This document shows, piece after piece, positions 15,780 to 23,060 of a stretch of DNA of 64,000 bases (position 1 is the first letter of the stretch; each line of letters starts with the position of its first letter). Under the pieces are notes generated by a model, which saw only the letters and a list, made by a program, of their open reading frames with translations, was not told where the DNA came from and searched no databases. The DNA is from an uncultured Clostridia bacterium (GTDB lineage: Bacteria > Bacillota > Clostridia > Saccharofermentanales > DTU023), in NCBI GenBank assembly GCA_946220865.1, contig CAMJYM010000001.1, positions 62,001-126,000 of the forward strand, in the 5' to 3' direction. The translations under genes were made by a program, and so were the position numbers.

Positions 15780-17024
15780 TTAAACTCTCCCAGCCTGAAC
15801 AAACTTAAGTTTGGCAAAGCGCGGCAGGGAATTTTCCAGAATCAAGTTCGGACTTCCCTGAATAAGCGGCATCGCATAATCAAAATAGGCCTGTTCCATG
15901 TTATTTCCATCACGGGAGATCCAGGCTTCCGGAACCTTTTTCTCCGTATTGGCCACCTCGCGCAGAGGTATTTTCACCATCTCGCATTGATAAGGGCCTG
16001 ACTGTGGACGGGCAAAACCGATCATGACATCACTTTCGCCATCCATCGCTGTTTTGACAGCAGCCTGTCCTGCGGCAAAGCTTTCCTCAACATCACGCTC
16101 GGAAGCCAGGTGAGCCGCACAGCGCTGCATCAGAGAAAGCTCTATGTTTCTTATTTTTGTAGAAATATGTTCACCGATAATACCGCCGAGTACTTCTGCA
16201 GTGCCGCCAAGCTGCTTATGTCCAAAGGCATCCGTGCGCACCGCGCCGCGCATTTCAGGGATAAGTTTACCATCCCTCGTCCTCACCCCTTCCGAAACAC
16301 AGATGACGACTTGCCTTTTCCTCTCGTAGACGCGTTTCACATCATCGATAAACTCATTGAGATCGAAAACATGCTCCGGCAGATAGAGCAGATCCGGGCC
16401 ATAACCCATGACCGCAGCAAGAGATGAAGCCGCCGTCAACCAGCCAGCATTGCGTCCCATGATTTCGATGATGGTAATCTGAGGAATGTTGTAAACCGTA
16501 GCATCCTTGTAGATCTCCATAACAGTTGTGGCGATATAGCGAGCAGCCGAGCCGTAACCCGGGCAATGATCCGTTATGGAAAGATCGTTATCAATGGTCT
16601 TAGGTACACCAATCACACGGCAATCAAAATTCTGCGACTTCAGGAACTTACTGATTTTATTACAGGTGTCCATGGAGTCGTTGCCCCCGTTATACAGGAA
16701 GGTATGAATATTGTATTTTTTAAAAACTTCAAGAACTTTGCGGTAATCCGTCTCATCATCTTCAATATTCGCCAATTTATAGCGGCAGGAACCGAGAATC
16801 GAAGAGGGCGTCTGTTTAAGCAGGACGAGCTCGTCCGGATCTTCCTGACCAATATCAAAGAAATCTTCTTCAAGTATGCCAACAATACCGTGATGAGCGC
16901 CATAAACTTTGCCGAAAGCTTCCGGATGCGCAAGAGCTTCAGTAAAGACTCCGGCAGCACTACTGTTGATCACCGCTGTCGGTCCACCGGATTGAGCAAA
17001 TATCAAATTACCAGGATGTGACAT
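15780..17024 (-). CDS. pfp: 6-phosphofructokinase, PPi-dependent type
   Basis: Phosphorylates fructose 6-phosphate, probably with pyrophosphate. 414 residues, as in single-chain PPi-PFK. FAQSGGPTAVINSS near the N-terminus, NGGNDSMDT (Asp where ATP enzymes have Gly at E. coli position 104) and PKTIDNDL (Lys at position 124) are the PPi-type residues; MGRNAGWLTA and EGVR complete the sugar-phosphate site. ATG is preceded by GGAGG at 4-5 bases. The leader contains nested hairpin potential (17038-17077). Predicted glycolytic role; a second PFK is at 36672. Confidence 0.87.
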   Translation of the reverse strand: MSHPGNLIFAQSGGPTAVINSSAAGVFTEALAHPEAFGKVYGAHHGIVGILEEDFFDIGQEDPDELVLLKQTPSSILGSCRYKLANIEDDETDYRKVLEVFKKYNIHTFLYNGGNDSMDTCNKISKFLKSQNFDCRVIGVPKTIDNDLSITDHCPGYGSAARYIATTVMEIYKDATVYNIPQITIIEIMGRNAGWLTAASSLAAVMGYGPDLLYLPEHVFDLNEFIDDVKRVYERKRQVVICVSEGVRTRDGKLIPEMRGAVRTDAFGHKQLGGTAEVLGGIIGEHISTKIRNIELSLMQRCAAHLASERDVEESFAAGQAAVKTAMDGESDVMIGFARPQSGPYQCEMVKIPLREVANTEKKVPEAWISRDGNNMEQAYFDYAMPLIQGSPNLILENSLPRFAKLKFVQAGRV

Positions 17025-17352
17025 ATAACCTCCGTATGAGCCTTCTTCATCATGGCGGAAGTTCCGCGTTCGGGCTCTTTAATCAAACTTAGATAAAAAC
17101 CTTGAATCTTTAATATTATAAAGAAAGGAAAAGAGAAAAACATCAGTTCTGAGAGGATTAATGGAATCGTACAAATAGTGAAAAAAAAAAGATTAAAAAT
17201 CAGTCAAGTACATGAAGATAAAAAGCATTTAGAATTTCTAACTCTGAAAATGAAGTAAATTATGCTTGTCACAATTCAGAATTTGCTTCATTCAAGGCCA
17301 GGTTAATTCAAAATCATCAAGCATCTTAAACAAAAAATCTCTACTTAACAAT

Positions 17353-17402
17353 TCGCAACAGAAATTGCGCCTGAGAATCGCAGCAGAAATTGCACCCAAG
17401 AA
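17353..17402. repeat. Two-unit 25-base imperfect tandem repeat
   Basis: Units 17353-17377 and 17378-17402 begin TCGCAACAGAAATTGC and TCGCAGCAGAAATTGC and agree at 21 of 25 positions; a third partial copy of the end (TGCACCTAAAAA) follows at 17403. Lies in the AT-rich gap. Function unknown. Confidence 0.75.
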
Positions 17403-17433
17403 TGCACCTAAAAATAGATTTATTCACAGTTCG

Positions 17434-17474
17434 TATAAAAGCAAGAATCCCGTAACGTCTTTGTTACGGGATTC
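17434..17474 (-). terminator. Intrinsic terminator after the tRNA-His/Gln/Lys cluster
   Basis: Perfect 12-base-pair stem (GAATCCCGTAAC with GTTACGGGATTC, 17445-17456 and 17463-17474), 6-base loop, followed on the minus strand by a T-rich tract. Lies 5 bases after tRNA-Lys. Confidence 0.85.
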
Positions 17475-17479
17475 CTGAC

Positions 17480-17555
17480 TGGTGACCCACGAGGGATTCG
17501 AACCCTCGACCCCCTGATTAAAAGTCAGATGCTCTACCAACTGAGCTAGTGGATC
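17480..17555 (-). tRNA. tRNA-Lys (anticodon TTT)
   Basis: 76 bases with encoded CCA. Acceptor GATCCAC/GTGGGTC, D-arm AGCTCAGTTGGTAGAGCA, anticodon loop CTTTTAA, T-arm GGGTTCGAATCCC. Last gene of the cluster. Confidence 0.97.
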
Positions 17556-17560
17556 AAATA

Positions 17561-17635
17561 TGGCTGGGGTGGTAGGATTTGAACCTGCGAATGCGGGAGT
17601 CAAAGTCCCGTGCCTTACCCCTTGGCTACACCCCA
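17561..17635 (-). tRNA. tRNA-Gln (anticodon TTG)
   Basis: 75 bases with encoded CCA. Acceptor TGGGGTG/CACCCCA, anticodon loop CTTTGAC, T-arm GGTTCAAATCC. Middle gene of the three-tRNA cluster. Confidence 0.97.
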
Positions 17636-17664
17636 ATGTTATTGCTTGCGCCACGGCGCAAAAG

Positions 17665-17742
17665 TGGGGTGGAATATGGGATTCGAACCCATGACCTCCA
17701 GGGCCACAACCTGGCACTCTAACCAACTGAGCTAATCCCACC
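17665..17742 (-). tRNA. tRNA-His (anticodon GTG)
   Basis: 78 bases with encoded CCA. The extra 5' G (-1) pairs with C73, as expected for tRNA-His; acceptor GTGGGAT/ATTCCAC; anticodon loop TTGTGGC. First gene of the cluster. Confidence 0.97.
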
Positions 17743-17771
17743 ATTCATGCCTTTTTTGCGGCACGGTGATT

Positions 17772-17801
17772 ATTATAGGGGCTGTTTTCAGGTCTTGTCA
17801 A
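17772..17801 (-). promoter_or_regulatory. Strong sigma-A promoter of the tRNA-His/Gln/Lys cluster
   Basis: Perfect TTGACA (17796-17801) and perfect TATAAT (17772-17777) with an 18-base spacer on the minus strand, about 30 bases before tRNA-His. Confidence 0.85.
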
Positions 17802-17902
17802 GCTAAAAATATCGCGTGACTCAGTTCAGTCGTGACTCAGTTCTTCTGTTGAAACGATAGATCTGGTTTTTCACTCTTATTAAAAAGTGAAGAACCTGTC
17901 AC

Positions 17903-18973
17903 TCACTCCTTCGCCTTGCGAAAATTAAAGAGCTCCAAATTGAGCAGAGCTGATTTGACATCAACTCCTCCGGAAAACCCCACCAGATGTCCCGAACTTC
18001 CGATCACTCTGTGACAGGGTATAAAAAGAGCGATGGGATTGGCCGCACACGCTGCACCTGTAGCTCTGGCGTAGGCGCGGCCTTTCTTTCTACTGCCGAG
18101 AGCCTGGGCCGCCAGGTCCTCATAACTCAGTGTTACGCCATAAGGAATAGCCGCTAAAGCTTTCCAGATTTTACGTTGGAAGACACTGCCTCTTCCTATT
18201 TCCAGTGGCAGATCAAATAGACGGCGTTCACCGCGGACATATTCTTCAATCTCCCCGGCTGCCCGATGGAGAATCTCAGGCACACGCTCTGGCCTTGGAT
18301 CTCTGATCTCCCATTCCGCATGGTAGTTGCCCTGCTCATCCAACTGCCCAAGCATGAGCAAAAGGTTTTCCTCACGCCTGCTGCCTGGCTTAGCCCTATC
18401 CATAATAAACTGCAGTGAACTGATGGCCGTGCCTTCCTGATTGGCAAATAGCAAAGCTGAAGCAAAGGGCAGTTTGACAAGCAGACCAGCATCTTCAGGC
18501 ATTTCCGCCCTGAAAACATGCTGGCACAAAGCTTTTTGCGGTTGTCCCCAGCTGTTTTCAGCATAAATGATGGTCCGCGCAGACTCCTTTTGTTTTTCAC
18601 TTAAGGCTGCTGCAACTTCCTGACTCAGGCAGAGCTGTAAATCGAAAGCTTCTTTTTCACGTTCAAAGATAGCCTCGATCAGCTCCTCTATTTCCCCTGT
18701 TTCAAAAGCGCTGGCCTTATTTGACCAAAGGCGCGCACGCAAGCCACAACGGCCGAAAAGAGCAGGTTCAAGGATCAGGAGCGCCCGCTTCTGACGGCCT
18801 TTTTTACAGAGCAGAACTTTTTCACGGCCAAGCTGGTCATCCATTTTCCGTAAAAATTCCACGCGCTCTTTTTTTGTTCCATCCAACTTTAAGGGAAGAG
18901 CCCATTCAGAGAGTTCATCTGCATCTTTGAGAAACAGGGGCTGCAGTACCAGTTTTGCTTTTGCGGACGCCAT
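17903..18973 (-). CDS. Methylated-DNA-protein cysteine methyltransferase domain with an extra N-terminal domain
   Basis: Repairs O6-alkylguanine by transferring the alkyl group to its own Cys. The C-terminal about 90 residues are a full Ogt domain: FQRKIWKALAAIPYGVTLSYEDLA, ARATGAACAANPIALFIPCHRVIGSSG with the PCHR active site. About 356 residues in total, roughly twice the usual Ogt length. The first about 150 residues begin LVLQPLFLKDADELSEW, like a GNAT start, but no clear acetyl-CoA motif is seen. Start ATG at 18973 is chosen because it overlaps the folA stop by one base (TGATG); an in-frame ATG lies 24 bases upstream. Third gene of thyA-folA-ogt. Confidence 0.82.
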   Translation of the reverse strand: MASAKAKLVLQPLFLKDADELSEWALPLKLDGTKKERVEFLRKMDDQLGREKVLLCKKGRQKRALLILEPALFGRCGLRARLWSNKASAFETGEIEELIEAIFEREKEAFDLQLCLSQEVAAALSEKQKESARTIIYAENSWGQPQKALCQHVFRAEMPEDAGLLVKLPFASALLFANQEGTAISSLQFIMDRAKPGSRREENLLLMLGQLDEQGNYHAEWEIRDPRPERVPEILHRAAGEIEEYVRGERRLFDLPLEIGRGSVFQRKIWKALAAIPYGVTLSYEDLAAQALGSRKKGRAYARATGAACAANPIALFIPCHRVIGSSGHLVGFSGGVDVKSALLNLELFNFRKAKE

Positions 18974-19488
18974 CAGTTTGCTTCCTCTCGACGCCATAGC
19001 TCAAAATGATAGCGGAGTTCTCCGTCCGTCCGGCTTTCAGATTTTTCCACAAGTGAAAAAGCCTCTTCATCCAGGTTTGGGAAATAAGCGTCCGCAGAAA
19101 GCTTAGCTTCCAGCCGAGTCAGCATAACTTCGTTCGTATAGGGTAAAAGAAGCCTGTAAACAGAAGCTCCGCCAACAACAATGAAGTCCTCTTCTTTCCT
19201 GCCGGCTTTTTTTTCATCTTCACAGGCGGCAAGTAAGTCCTCAAGCGAAGCAAAAGTTCTCAGGCTACGGTCACAAGTCTGATCTGCAGACGTCCTGCTC
19301 AGCATAAAATTTTCCCGACCGGGCAGGGGCTTCTGTCCAGGATAGGTGGCCAGCGTCTTGCGGCCATAAATGATCACCTTGCCGAGCGTCAGGGCTTTAA
19401 AACGTTTCAAGTCCTCAGAAATCGGGTGCTGAAGCTGTCCTGCACGGCCAATGCCCCACTGCTCATCTGCGGCAACAATCGCAATCAT
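18973..19488 (-). CDS. folA: Dihydrofolate reductase
   Basis: Reduces dihydrofolate with NADPH, regenerating the cofactor consumed by thymidylate synthase just upstream. 171 residues. IAIVAADEQWGIGRAGQL, ISEDLKRFKALTLGKVIIYGRKTLATYP, and FIVVGGASVYRLLLPYTNEVMLTRL are the family's N-terminal, Met20/helix and NADPH-binding signatures. ATG at 19488 is supported by GGGAGG 6 bases upstream; a longer frame from 19527 overlaps thyA and is rejected. It begins 35 bases after the thyA stop. Confidence 0.93.
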   Translation of the reverse strand: MIAIVAADEQWGIGRAGQLQHPISEDLKRFKALTLGKVIIYGRKTLATYPGQKPLPGRENFMLSRTSADQTCDRSLRTFASLEDLLAACEDEKKAGRKEEDFIVVGGASVYRLLLPYTNEVMLTRLEAKLSADAYFPNLDEEAFSLVEKSESRTDGELRYHFELWRREEAN

Positions 19489-19523
19489 TTCGTCCCTCCC
19501 AGTTCTCCAGTCAGTTAATCCAT

Positions 19524-20354
19524 TCAAACCGCTACAGGAATGTTCTGGATCGCTTCACCATGCTGATAATGCTCAAATCTAAAACTATCAATGGTAAAGT
19601 CATCAAAACTCCTGACAGCTGGATCAATCCACAAATCAGGCGCCGGGTAAGCCGGTCTCTTTATCAGTTCCTCGACAATGGGGATGTGCCTGTCATAGAT
19701 ATGAGCATCCGCAATCACGTGTACGAGCTCTCCCACTTTAAGACCTGCATCAATCGCAAACATGTGCAACAGCAGCGCGTATTGACAAACATTCCAGGCG
19801 TTCGCAACAAGGACATCCTGGCTGCGCTGATTTAAAATGCCATTCAATACTCCCTGATCGACGTGCAGGGTAAGGCTGTAGGCACAGGGATACAGAGCCA
19901 TATCCGGCAGATCATCGGGATTATACATCGTACAGATAAGGCGACGACTTTCCGGATTTTCCTTTAAATCTTTGCGCAGACGTTCGACCTGATCGTACTG
20001 ACCGTCTGGATACTGTGTTTTCTTAGCGAGCTGGTAGCCGTAGGCTTTGCCGATGGTGCCATCCGGCAGGGCCCAGGCATCCCAGATGTGTGAGCGCAAT
20101 TCAGACACGCGGGTGCTCTTTTTCTGCCAGATCCAGAGAATTTCATCAAGGCAGTTTTTAAGAGGAACCGGCCTTAAAGTGAGGGCCGGGAACTCTTTGT
20201 CCAGCTGATAGCGGTTAACGATAGCGAAGCGTTTTTTAGTAGGAGCCGGGCTCCCATCATCTGGCCAGTGCGGACGCACCTGACCGGTCTGCCATACTCC
20301 GTGATCAAGAATCTCTTTACATGTGGCAATAAAACGTTCGTCTGCCTGACTCAT
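19524..20354 (-). CDS. thyA: Thymidylate synthase
   Basis: Converts dUMP to dTMP using methylenetetrahydrofolate. 276 residues from ATG at 20354, which has GGAGG 6 bases upstream; the open frame continues upstream across tRNA-Pro and that part is not coding. The nucleophile Cys is in MALYPCAYSL; canonical enzymes have PPCH, so the His after Cys is Ala here, a variant I believe occurs in some clostridial ThyA. NQRSQDVLVANAWNVCQYALLLHM holds the dUMP-binding Arg/Ser/Asp/Asn set, and DAHIYDRH is intact. Heads an operon with folA and ogt. Confidence 0.92.
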   Translation of the reverse strand: MSQADERFIATCKEILDHGVWQTGQVRPHWPDDGSPAPTKKRFAIVNRYQLDKEFPALTLRPVPLKNCLDEILWIWQKKSTRVSELRSHIWDAWALPDGTIGKAYGYQLAKKTQYPDGQYDQVERLRKDLKENPESRRLICTMYNPDDLPDMALYPCAYSLTLHVDQGVLNGILNQRSQDVLVANAWNVCQYALLLHMFAIDAGLKVGELVHVIADAHIYDRHIPIVEELIKRPAYPAPDLWIDPAVRSFDDFTIDSFRFEHYQHGEAIQNIPVAV

Positions 20355-20426
20355 GGCTTCCCTCCGCACGTACTCCATTCGCCTGGTACGATAAATCGTG
20401 CCCAGAGCTGCCTTTATTTTAACAGC

Positions 20427-20455
20427 TTGACAGTCGGAACGCATCCCGATAAAAT
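20427..20455 (+). promoter_or_regulatory. Strong promoter of tRNA-Pro
   Basis: TTGACA (20427-20432) and TAAAAT (20450-20455), 17-base spacer, 13 bases before tRNA-Pro. It lies in the divergent gap with thyA. Confidence 0.8.
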
Positions 20456-20468
20456 GCAAGTTGCCTTT

Positions 20469-20544
20469 CGGGGTGTGGCTCAGGTGGTAGAGCGCTTGGT
20501 TCGGGACCAAGAGGCCGCTGGTTCAAGTCCAGTCACTCCGACCA
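20469..20544 (+). tRNA. tRNA-Pro (anticodon CGG)
   Basis: 76 bases with encoded CCA. Acceptor CGGGGTG/CACTCCG (one G-T), anticodon stem CTTGG/CCAAG with loop TTCGGGA, T-arm CTGGTTCAAGTCCAG. Plus strand, alone, with its own promoter and terminator. Confidence 0.97.
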
Positions 20545-20546
20545 GC

Positions 20547-20576
20547 AGACGCAGATTCAACCTGCGTCTTTTTTAT
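20547..20576 (+). terminator. Intrinsic terminator of tRNA-Pro
   Basis: 8-base-pair stem AGACGCAG/CTGCGTCT with a 7-base loop followed by TTTTTT, starting 3 bases after the tRNA. Confidence 0.9.
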
Positions 20577-20577
20577 G

Positions 20578-21288
20578 TCAAGGGCGAAAATAGGCTTTGA
20601 AGCGCGCAAACTTTTTTTCTTTGATTCCCGGAACAGAAAGCAAATCTTCGACACACATTTTCCCGCCCAGCTCTTCACGACGCCTGAGAATGGCACGGGC
20701 TGTCACAGGTCCAATCCCGGGGACCGTGCAGAGCAGGTGTTCGTCAGCTGAACTGAGGGATATTTGTGTTGTAGCGGCATCTGATGACAGCTCTTCCTGC
20801 ACTTTGCCTGAGGATTGCGCGTCCGGAGAAGCACTGGTGTCGGACTTGCCCAGAGTCTCAGAGGGCTGTACTTGTGCACGGACCGTTTGCATATGGTCGT
20901 TTTGACCTTTTGTCCGCGTTGCCTGAATCGTCATGTTCTGATCTTTTGTACAGGTCGCTTGTGAAGCTTCGCCCGGCTCTTTGGGCTGGACAGCTTGAAT
21001 AGCGTCACGCTGATCTATGAGGTGGCTCACACTCTCACTTAGTAGAGAAGATTCATCTCTGAGTTTCTCCTGCGGAAAAAGTTTCGAGTGCAAACGATCA
21101 GAAGACCATAATGAAAGCAAAAAAGAAAGCAGAAGCAGTGCTCCAAGAAGCAGCGTATAGGGGAGCTGAAGCTCTCTGGAAGACCGGCTCCCTCCTTTTC
21201 TATTCTGCGGGCAGACCCGGCCATAGAACTTATGAGACGGACGACTTGGGAAAGACATGCGATCACGACTTGGTACACGACGTTTCAT
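20578..21288 (-). CDS. ComEA-like membrane protein with C-terminal helix-hairpin-helix domain
   Basis: One membrane helix (PYTLLLGALLLLSFLLSLW) after a short basic N-terminus, a long Gln/Thr/Lys/Ser-rich linker and a C-terminal (HhH)2 DNA-binding domain (LLCTVPGIGPVTARAILRRREELGGKMCVEDLLSVPGIKEKKF in outline, last about 60 residues). ComEA proteins bind incoming DNA during transformation; here the linker is long and has short repeats (QATCTKDQN, QATRTKGQN). No comEC/comEB neighbour is present in the window. The start is uncertain: ATG at 21288 or TTG at 21339, neither with a good ribosome binding site. Confidence 0.72.
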   Translation of the reverse strand: MKRRVPSRDRMSFPSRPSHKFYGRVCPQNRKGGSRSSRELQLPYTLLLGALLLLSFLLSLWSSDRLHSKLFPQEKLRDESSLLSESVSHLIDQRDAIQAVQPKEPGEASQATCTKDQNMTIQATRTKGQNDHMQTVRAQVQPSETLGKSDTSASPDAQSSGKVQEELSSDAATTQISLSSADEHLLCTVPGIGPVTARAILRRREELGGKMCVEDLLSVPGIKEKKFARFKAYFRP

Positions 21289-21365
21289 ACGCAGAGTGTA
21301 CACGAGAAAAAATGCTGCGACCGCATTATCCTTCGACAAAAATGCTTGAAAAGCGACAGGATTGT

Positions 21366-21731
21366 CTAGGCATTTTCTCCAGACTCAGGCAGTGAGATAT
21401 CGCTGTGCTTGCTCTTCCAAAACTGCTCTAAATCATAAAATTGACGTTCGCTTGTCTTGAAAATATGAACAACCACAGAGCCATAGTCAATGAGAACCCA
21501 CTTTCCGCTGCTCTCCCCTTCTTCTGAGACAGGCAAAATCTGAGCCTCCTCTTTAAGACGATAAGTTAGCTCGTCTTCCAGCGCTTTAACCTGGGTCACA
21601 CTGTTACCATCAGCGACCACAAAGTATTCAGCCAGCGTGGTTTTATCACCGACATGAAGGATTTGAACATCGTGGGCTTTTTTACTATCAAGAATATCGC
21701 GGATCAATTCACTGAGCTTTTGAGGATCCAA
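21366..21731 (-). CDS. rsfS: Ribosomal silencing factor RsfS (Iojap)
   Basis: Binds ribosomal protein L14 and blocks subunit joining during starvation. 121 residues, including LSELIRDILDSKKAHDVQILHV, LAEYFVVADGNSVTQVKALEDEL, and GKWVLIDYGSVVVHIFKTSERQFYDLEQFW, all family motifs. Initiation is at TTG (21731), with AAGGAG 6 bases upstream. The position downstream of nadD-yqeK is the common Bacillota order. Confidence 0.93.
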   Translation of the reverse strand: MDPQKLSELIRDILDSKKAHDVQILHVGDKTTLAEYFVVADGNSVTQVKALEDELTYRLKEEAQILPVSEEGESSGKWVLIDYGSVVVHIFKTSERQFYDLEQFWKSKHSDISLPESGENA

Positions 21732-21820
21732 GGCATTCTCCTTTCTCTAAAACAGAGCATTGGCATTGATGTTTATTTTAACATTTTTCCTTTATCCCTT
21801 CAGGCAGCGCCGACTCTTTC

Positions 21821-23053
21821 TCAGGGCAGGCGCAGAAAGGACTGAGGATCAATACCGTAATCTTTTGCCGCACTCAATGTCTGAGGGTGAATTTTTTTGT
21901 GCTGACGGATAAGGGCGAGCAAAACTTCGCGCAGACAAAGCTTCATGGCAAGGTTCAGGTCAAGCTCAGCAGCTTCGCGGATTTCATCAAGATCATTAAA
22001 ATCCCTGCCCCATTCAATTTTATCTGAGAGGTAGATAATCTTGTCCAGATCATTCATGCCGGGGACCGTCGTTGTGTGCCTCGCTATTGCATTCAGCAAA
22101 AGAGTATCTTTAATTCCAAAAATATCGCGGGCAAAGACCGCTCCAGCAGGTCCGTGAGCAATATTGGGGTTAAGTGGATAAATACTGCCTTCTGCTTCTG
22201 CCAGTTTCATCTGCTCAGCGACCGGCATGTATTTACAAACATCATGCAGGAGCCCAGCTAGCGCAGCCTTATCAGCATCCTGGCCGTGACGCAGAGCCAG
22301 GTGTACCGCGTACTGACAGACGTTAGCCGTGTGAACCAAACGGCGGAGAGGCATGTAATCCCAGATTTCCTGTTCCAGGACCGCAAGCCTGGCGTATGCT
22401 TCATCGCTGATCTGATTCATGTCTTCGGCAAAAAGATAAGGTTTGTTTTTTACGAGGAAGGCGGCAACCGCAGGATTAAAGTTTTCGTCTGGTTTTTCGC
22501 CGCGTGCCAGCCGTTCCCGCCATTCCGTGGATGAGAGTTCGATCGGTTCCATTGGAAAAAAGCGGATTTCTCCACCGTAGCGGTCCATCAGGGCCCGCGC
22601 TCTGGATTCATAGAACTCCCGTTTTTCGCTGTCGTTACCGCGCAGAGCAATAAGCATGGGCGCCTGTTCCAGAATCTTTCGCGGCTTGTGCCAACTGTCC
22701 ATCGTCTCCAGGGCATCAGAACCATATATCAGGGATAGGCTGATTTTTTCGCCCTTCTCCCTGGCTTCCCGGCGCAGTGCCTTGAGGGTTTTCAGGGTAT
22801 AGGAATATTGTCCCGGACGCTGCAATTCATAGCGGCTGAGCTGAACCTCACTGCGTCCCTGCAGCGCTGCCTCAAGCATACTGTAGCGATATGCTGCCAG
22901 GCTCAAACGGCGTGTCTTATGCGGTGGCAGCCCACAGGGCATGACCAGCACCCGTGAGACTTCGCCGGAAGCCAGAGCTGCATCAATCATACGTTCGTGG
23001 CCAAGGTGAAAGGGATCAAAAGATCCGCCGAAGAGTCCGATTTTTTTCTTCAT
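21821..23053 (-). CDS. nadD: Fusion of nicotinate-nucleotide adenylyltransferase (NadD) and YqeK HD phosphohydrolase
   Basis: 410 residues encoding two enzymes usually made by neighbouring genes. Residues 1-205 are NadD: GLFGGSFDPFHLGHERM (HxGH), MPCGLPPHK, ELSSTEWRERLARGE; it makes nicotinate adenine dinucleotide. Residues about 212-410 are YqeK: RLVHTANVCQYAVHLA, AGLLHDVCKY (HD pair), ARHTT and DLDKIIYLSDKIE; YqeK hydrolyses symmetrical Ap4A. The frame is open with no internal stop and the domains join at about residue 210. GAGG lies 5 bases before ATG. It is 7 bases after prfB. Confidence 0.9.
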   Translation of the reverse strand: MKKKIGLFGGSFDPFHLGHERMIDAALASGEVSRVLVMPCGLPPHKTRRLSLAAYRYSMLEAALQGRSEVQLSRYELQRPGQYSYTLKTLKALRREAREKGEKISLSLIYGSDALETMDSWHKPRKILEQAPMLIALRGNDSEKREFYESRARALMDRYGGEIRFFPMEPIELSSTEWRERLARGEKPDENFNPAVAAFLVKNKPYLFAEDMNQISDEAYARLAVLEQEIWDYMPLRRLVHTANVCQYAVHLALRHGQDADKAALAGLLHDVCKYMPVAEQMKLAEAEGSIYPLNPNIAHGPAGAVFARDIFGIKDTLLLNAIARHTTTVPGMNDLDKIIYLSDKIEWGRDFNDLDEIREAAELDLNLAMKLCLREVLLALIRQHKKIHPQTLSAAKDYGIDPQSFLRLP

Positions 23054-23060
23054 GCCATCC

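Larger units (their letters stand above)
17025..17479. other. AT-rich gene-free stretch between pfp and the tRNA cluster
   Basis: 455 bases, clearly more AT-rich than the flanks from about 17090 to 17440. It holds the pfp leader with a nested hairpin (outer arms GAGCC/GGCTC at 17038-17042 and 17073-17077), a minus-strand TATAAT (17115-17120) that may be the pfp -10 box, a 25-base imperfect tandem repeat (17353-17402), one TTATTCACA motif (17420-17428) and the tRNA-Lys terminator. A 70-codon open frame across it (17266-17478) has no ribosome binding site and is not called. Confidence 0.7.

Noticed and set aside
17266..17478. 70-codon open frame with the RIAAEIAPKNAPKN repeat
   Set aside because: No ribosome binding site, AT-rich, and runs into a terminator and the tRNA-Lys end; the repeat is better viewed as DNA.
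17641..17664. Hairpin TTGCGCC-ACG-GCGCAA between tRNA-Gln and tRNA-His
   Set aside because: Short stem in a tRNA spacer without a T tail; most likely a processing spacer and not a separate element.
20355..20510. Upstream extension of thyA
   Set aside because: It crosses tRNA-Pro and its promoter; the ATG at 20354 has a perfect ribosome binding site and the family start.
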